Of a stretch of 64,000 bases of DNA, positions 60,150 to 64,000 are shown piece after piece. A model generated the notes under the pieces. That model worked only from the letters and a program-made list of their open reading frames with translations. It searched no databases and was not told the DNA's origin. The stretch spans positions 1-64,000 of the forward strand of contig NZ_JMEX01000001.1 in NCBI RefSeq assembly GCF_000760735.1, given 5' to 3'. Origin of the DNA: Rhodococcoides fascians A44A (GTDB lineage: Bacteria; Actinomycetota; Actinomycetes; Mycobacteriales; Mycobacteriaceae). Within the stretch, counting starts at the first letter, position 1, and every line of letters begins with the position of its first letter. The position numbers and the translations under genes were made by a program.

Positions 60150-61832
60150 TCACCATTCTTCGATGTCGTCGAAGATCGGAACCGACACGTCGTCGGTGCC
60201 TGGGCCAAGCTCGGGCGGGCCCATCGCGTTCGGTGATGTCACGACGCTGCTCAGGTGCGCACGACGACTGCGGTTACGTCGAGCCCGTCTGGTGTCCTTC
60301 TGCGCCGATGTTGCGATCTCTCGCATCTTGTCGATCATCGAGAACAAGGCGTGTTCGTCGATATGTGCTCGGCCGTGTTCGCGCAGTCGTGTCACTGCTG
60401 CGCGATGTTCCCACAAGGTCACCGCTGGATGTGACATCGTTCGATACGGCACCTCGATGTATCCGCCGCCGCTGTCGGGGTCCAGGACCCACACCCTGCT
60501 CAGATCTCGTGGGTCCCGGCGGATCACAAACTGGCCCAGGGTCTCTCGTCGGGCGATCCACGGTTTCAGAGCGTTCGCGAAGTACTGGATGTGGTCGATG
60601 ACGAACCCCGTCCGCGTGAGGCGACGGCGGATGACGGGAAGGAAGTCCACCAGGAATGCGGTCTCGTCCACCACCGTCGAGCTCGCCAGAGCACTGTCAG
60701 CGTCGGTGCTGCTGGTCCACCGCGCAGCCGGGCTCTGCCGGAGGCCGGTGTGCACCTCTGCGTGATACGCCGCGACCGCCAGGACCAGCCAGCGTTCCAG
60801 TTCTCGTAACGTCAACGCCGCCTTACTATCCGAGTCGTAGCTGCCCCGCTGAGTTGGGTTCGAGAATGTGGTGCCGGGGAGTTCGTGGACCTGGGTCATG
60901 ACGGTGCCGATGATGCGTTCGACGATCCCGCCGTAATGCGGCCTGCCGGGTGGGCGGTAGCCGAGGTCGATGCCGTGTTGCTCGCAACCGCGCTGGAGCG
61001 CTTCACTTTTGAACTCGGAAGCGTTGTCGATGTACAGGCGGTGCGGCTTTCCGGCCATCGGCCACCGCACATCCGCGCCGAGGCCCAGAGAGTCGATCCA
61101 TACGCTTTTGTCCGAGCACACCCGGCCCAGACACAACCCGACCGACACTGCGGACGGCGGATCGAGAGTTACCACGAACCCAGGTATGCAGCGGCTGAGG
61201 ACATCGATGGCAATCGTGAGATAAGGACGTCCGATCGGCGCCCGGTCGTATTCGTCGACGATCATCAGATCGACCACGGTGTGATCGATCTGTACTTGCT
61301 GGAGAACGGCCGTCACCGGCGGCGGGACATCGCCCGCGGATTGCCGCGACCTGGCGGCGTCCGGTCCGCCACGTGAGCGTGCGACACGGCCCGGGTGCAT
61401 TGCTGCGATCCGGGCATTGACTGTGTTGCGGGCTGGGATCGGGAGTCCGGCGCGGTGACAGGCCTGCGCGATACGACGATGTAGTGCAGCGACACTGAGT
61501 TTCTGACGAGCCAGGAATTCACGGTTGATGTGCTCGGTGATCACGTCTTCCACCTCGTCTGGCACGCGGGAGCGTCCACGTCCGCCTGCGGGCGCGGAGA
61601 CCAGTAGATCGGTAACCGCCCCTTCCCCATTCCGGAGTATGGACAGCAGCGCGTACACCCGCCGGGGCGAGACACTCAACTGTTGCGCTGCATCCTCGAC
61701 CGCGGAGGTACCGATCGCGGATCGATTCATCAGCTCGTTGAGCACTGCGAACCGTGCCCGTGCCTGCTCCCACTGCTCGGCCGACGCGGTCAAGACACCA
61801 GCCTCGACGACGTCGAACTTCTCCGCATCCAT
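60150..61832 (-). CDS. tniA: TniA DDE transposase
   Basis: The product is 560 aa from an ATG behind GGAGG. The Mu/IS481-like DDE triad is visible as Asp183 (QIDHTVVD), Asp269 (LYIDNAS) and Glu305 (YGGIVERIIG), preceded by HTH segments and followed by a C-terminal beta-barrel-like domain. It starts 128 bases inside the right transposon end. It cuts and joins the transposon ends with TniB/TniQ. Confidence 0.93.
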   Translation of the reverse strand: MDAEKFDVVEAGVLTASAEQWEQARARFAVLNELMNRSAIGTSAVEDAAQQLSVSPRRVYALLSILRNGEGAVTDLLVSAPAGGRGRSRVPDEVEDVITEHINREFLARQKLSVAALHRRIAQACHRAGLPIPARNTVNARIAAMHPGRVARSRGGPDAARSRQSAGDVPPPVTAVLQQVQIDHTVVDLMIVDEYDRAPIGRPYLTIAIDVLSRCIPGFVVTLDPPSAVSVGLCLGRVCSDKSVWIDSLGLGADVRWPMAGKPHRLYIDNASEFKSEALQRGCEQHGIDLGYRPPGRPHYGGIVERIIGTVMTQVHELPGTTFSNPTQRGSYDSDSKAALTLRELERWLVLAVAAYHAEVHTGLRQSPAARWTSSTDADSALASSTVVDETAFLVDFLPVIRRRLTRTGFVIDHIQYFANALKPWIARRETLGQFVIRRDPRDLSRVWVLDPDSGGGYIEVPYRTMSHPAVTLWEHRAAVTRLREHGRAHIDEHALFSMIDKMREIATSAQKDTRRARRNRSRRAHLSSVVTSPNAMGPPELGPGTDDVSVPIFDDIEEW

Positions 61833-61945
61833 TGCAGCCTCCGAACACCCGACCCAGGTGACCGATTGTGCAGTCCACTTCTGCACTCAGAATGTCAGAA
61901 GACCACTGCAATCGGAGGTGAAACCCCAGGAAAACATGACGCCCA

Positions 61946-61960
61946 CTTCTGAAACTGACA
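61946..61960 (-). repeat. Right terminal inverted repeat of the transposon
   Basis: CTTCTGAAACTGACA here is the exact inverse of the left end TGTCAGTTTCAGAAG at 44589-44603. It is followed by the AGATC duplication. Confidence 0.9.
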
Positions 61961-62033
61961 AGATCTTCGGCGTGTCTAAAACGATCTTGGTCTCAACGAG
62001 TCAACGCATCAGTGCAGGTGACACGATGCGAAG

Positions 62034-63209
62034 GTGAACGTTGTGGTGATCAGGGGTACGTGTGGGTTCTCGCCCGAACACGAGAACACGATCTGGGCTA
62101 TGCATCGGGGTGGGGAATCTTCCCGGGAGATCGGTCGTGTTCTGGGGACGAATTCCATGCAGGTCAGACGGTTGTTGTCGGTGTACGGCGGCATTCGGCC
62201 TGCTCCACGCAGACGCCGCGAGGGCCATCTCACCGTGGCTGAACGAGAGGAGATCTCTCGCGGGATCGCAGCCGGGGACAGCGCGCGCACCATCGCCGAG
62301 CAGCTGGGGCGTTCTCCGTCGACGATCTCGCGGGAAATAGCTCGAAACGGCGGCCGGCAGAAGTATCGGGCGGGCGACGCCGAGCTCGCGGCCGACGTGC
62401 GAGCACGCCGCCCGAAAACTCCGACGTTGATGCAGCGGCCGATTTTGCGGGCGCTGGTGGTGGACATGCTCGGCGAGCAATGGTCACCGCAGCAGATCTC
62501 CGTATGGCTGCAGCGTACGTACCCGGAGCATCCACAGATGCGGATCTCGCACGAAACGATCTACCGATACATCTATACTCCCAGCCGAAAAGTATTCGAC
62601 AAGAACACGTTTCATCAACTGCGCACCGATCGTTCGATTCGCCGGCCGCGGGGCAAGAAACGTTCTCACGGGCGCGGGCGGATTCGGAACATGATTTCCA
62701 TCCAGCACCGCAGCCCGGAAGCCGAGGATCGTAGCGAGGTTGGGCATCTGGAAGGGGACCTCGTGTTCGGGACGAGGCCGTCGGCGGTAGCGACACTGGT
62801 CGACCGCCAGTCCCGCATGACCCATGTCGTTGCATTGCCGGACGGGTACCGCGCCGACACTGTCGCGGACGCGTTGATCGCCTACCTCGAGCAGCTGCCA
62901 CCACATTTGAGACGGACGTTGACCTGGGACCGGGGCCGGGAGATGGCCGAGCACGAACGCATCACCGCAGCGCTGTCGATGCCGATCTACTTCTGCGCCC
63001 CGCACCATCCCTGGCAGCGTGGAACCAATGAGAACACGAACGGACTGCTGCGCCAATATTTGCCCAAGACCGCGGACCTGCGCACGTTCACCCAGCCCGA
63101 CCTCGACGCCATCGCCGAACGGCTGAACAGGCGGCTCCGGCGAGTATTGAACTGGAACAGTCCGATCCAGCAGCAGCGACACACATCCGATGCCTTCTGG
63201 GCCATCTGA
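62034..63209 (+). CDS. IS30-family transposase
   Basis: The 391-aa product starts at GTG. N-terminal HTH (SARTIAEQLGRSPSTISREI) and DDE residues: Asp in HLEGDLVFG, Asp in LTWDRGREMAEH, Glu in GTNENTNGLLRQYLP. These are IS30 hallmarks. The gene is full length. I could not identify terminal inverted repeats with confidence, so the IS limits are unknown. It lies about 70 bases outside the large transposon. Confidence 0.92.
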   Translation: MNVVVIRGTCGFSPEHENTIWAMHRGGESSREIGRVLGTNSMQVRRLLSVYGGIRPAPRRRREGHLTVAEREEISRGIAAGDSARTIAEQLGRSPSTISREIARNGGRQKYRAGDAELAADVRARRPKTPTLMQRPILRALVVDMLGEQWSPQQISVWLQRTYPEHPQMRISHETIYRYIYTPSRKVFDKNTFHQLRTDRSIRRPRGKKRSHGRGRIRNMISIQHRSPEAEDRSEVGHLEGDLVFGTRPSAVATLVDRQSRMTHVVALPDGYRADTVADALIAYLEQLPPHLRRTLTWDRGREMAEHERITAALSMPIYFCAPHHPWQRGTNENTNGLLRQYLPKTADLRTFTQPDLDAIAERLNRRLRRVLNWNSPIQQQRHTSDAFWAI

Positions 63210-63234
63210 CTCCGCCACAGTTGTCCGGGTGGGC

Positions 63235-63594
63235 ATGATGACAATCATGGCTGCCACCGGACTTCCCGAACTCGACGTCGCGCGAGTGGTGAAATACTGC
63301 ACAGGAAGGGTTCCGGCGCATCTGCGCCACGAGATCCGTGTCGAATGCGACGTCGACGACCGTCATCTGACGATCTGCGAATGCCGACCACCGTGGCGTG
63401 AGGACTTCGGACCGGAGTGGACACGGTTCCCGATCGCTCGTCTGCGCTACACACACAGGACACGGCTGTGGACCTTGTACTACCGGGACCGCAACCTCAC
63501 TTTCCACCGCTACACACCACTGAAACCGAGCTCGCACGTGCAAGACCTGCTCGACCACATCGAACACAGTGGCGACCCGATCTTTTGGGGCTGA
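63235..63594 (+). CDS. DUF3024-like protein
   Basis: The product is about 119 aa from an ATG at 63235 (several nearby ATGs). ECRPPWREDFG, EWTRFPIARLRY and the W-T-L-Y-x-R-D-R-N ... HRY segment fit DUF3024, a family of small proteins of unknown function often next to insertion sequences in actinobacteria. Soluble. Confidence 0.75.
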   Translation: MMTIMAATGLPELDVARVVKYCTGRVPAHLRHEIRVECDVDDRHLTICECRPPWREDFGPEWTRFPIARLRYTHRTRLWTLYYRDRNLTFHRYTPLKPSSHVQDLLDHIEHSGDPIFWG

Positions 63595-64000
63595 CCACCT
63601 GCAGTCGATGATGTGTCGGCCCGCTGAGACCAGCGTTGTTTCCGGGCGCAACAAAAGTGTGGGCCACCGTGTATCAGGATGCGAGCATGGCCTGGTTCAC
63701 TACGAACCCCTCCGAACGGCAAGGAAATCGGTGCGATCGCGCACGTGGTACTGCACGCTCGCGTCGAGGGTGTCACGGTCGGCTTTCGTTCGATCACGGC
63801 TTACCCGGCCAGGCCTCGTCCACCGCGCACTCAGGAGCGTAGGGACCACGGTCGCCAGCTGCCATCCGTCGGCGGCTGCACCGGTCCGGCACGCAGCTCG
63901 GCAGCCCGTGTTGCGGTCAGTGTCAACCTCCCACTCCGACCCCAACCGTCACCGTTCCAAGAGTGCTGAAGGGTAGGCCGGAATTTGCCGACGATCCGTT
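63595..64000. other. Right window end without supported gene
   Basis: About 400 bases with open but unconvincing frames. A plus-strand stretch (VVLHARVEGVTVGF near 63740) looks protein-like but lacks a start, so it may be a fragment. Confidence 0.3.

Larger units (their letters stand above)
44589..61960. mobile_element. Complete Tn402/Tn5053-type transposon, 17,372 bp
   Basis: The left end starts TGTCAGTTTCAGAAG (44589-44603) and the right end is its exact inverse (61946-61960). The left-end sequence resembles the known Tn402/Tn5053 ends (TGTCATTTTCAGAAG...). Target duplication AGATC is present on both sides (44584-44588 and 61961-61965). The tniA-tniB-tniQ genes read inward from the right end. 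Sub-repeats of TGTCAGAAG near both ends resemble transposase-binding sites. Cargo includes efflux, thioesterase, CYP153 alkane hydroxylase and tyrosine recombinase genes. Confidence 0.9.

Noticed and set aside
61966..63234. Exact ends of an IS30 element
   Set aside because: No convincing terminal inverted repeats or short duplication could be identified by eye around the transposase gene.
1..64000. CRISPR array
   Set aside because: No regularly spaced short repeats with unique spacers; the only tandem repeats (18366-18431) are directly adjacent without spacers.
1..64000. rRNA genes
   Set aside because: No rRNA-like conserved sequence was seen.

Overview
The window is high-GC actinobacterial DNA and looks like part of a large Rhodococcus-type (Mycobacteriales) conjugative plasmid. 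It has GTG/TTG starts, many ATGA/GTGA-coupled genes, lipoproteins and a cutinase in a conjugation operon, AlkB and CYP153 alkane hydroxylases, a ParA/small-ParB partition pair and an AEP-type primase as likely replication protein. No chromosomal housekeeping block is present. Species-level assignment is inference.

Layout. (1) 1-11.2 kb, minus strand: one long, tightly coupled conjugation/cell-envelope operon. It encodes a TrbL/VirB6-like membrane protein cut by the window edge, two related single-pass or lipo-proteins, two small pilin-like membrane proteins, a degenerate P-loop protein, a lipoprotein, a lytic transglycosylase-like/NlpC-P60 hydrolase, a secreted cutinase, a 53-aa coupled ORF, a MinD-like ATPase without the Walker lysine, a membrane protein and a secreted Gly/Ala-rich protein. 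(2) 11.3-21.2 kb: a 16-codon minigene, regulators, RHH protein, primase, PAS-like protein, MBL hydrolase, and parA/parB with candidate centromere repeats. (3) 21.7-33.4 kb: alkB with an unknown coupled partner and a divergent TetR, two cassettes of small membrane protein plus XRE regulator, a SpoIIE-type phosphatase, NhaA, a BCCT transporter and a cold-shock protein. (4) 33.5-44.5 kb: relics (hydrolase, recombinase), a Gly-rich secreted protein and a probable defence/signalling island. The island holds an RloA/RloB-like pair, a tRNA present as two halves in swapped order, a winged-helix protein overlapping a class III nucleotide cyclase, and a PIN-domain protein. A serine resolvase follows. 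(5) 44589-61960: a complete 17.4-kb Tn402/Tn5053-type transposon with 15-bp inverted ends and a 5-bp AGATC target duplication. It carries TetR-MFS, a thioesterase, BtrH-like, SDR and transglutaminase-like proteins, a ferredoxin-CYP153-ferredoxin reductase operon with a divergent AraC regulator, two tyrosine-recombinase-like genes, and tniQ-tniB-tniA. It sits just upstream of the resolvase gene, apparently in its res region. (6) 62.0-64 kb: an IS30-family transposase and a DUF3024-like protein.

How it fits together: a transmissible plasmid carries two unrelated terminal alkane hydroxylases (AlkB and CYP153), the second on its own mobile element, plus osmotic/salt-stress transporters and an island of anti-phage-like genes. 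Family names are from recognised motifs, not from database searches.
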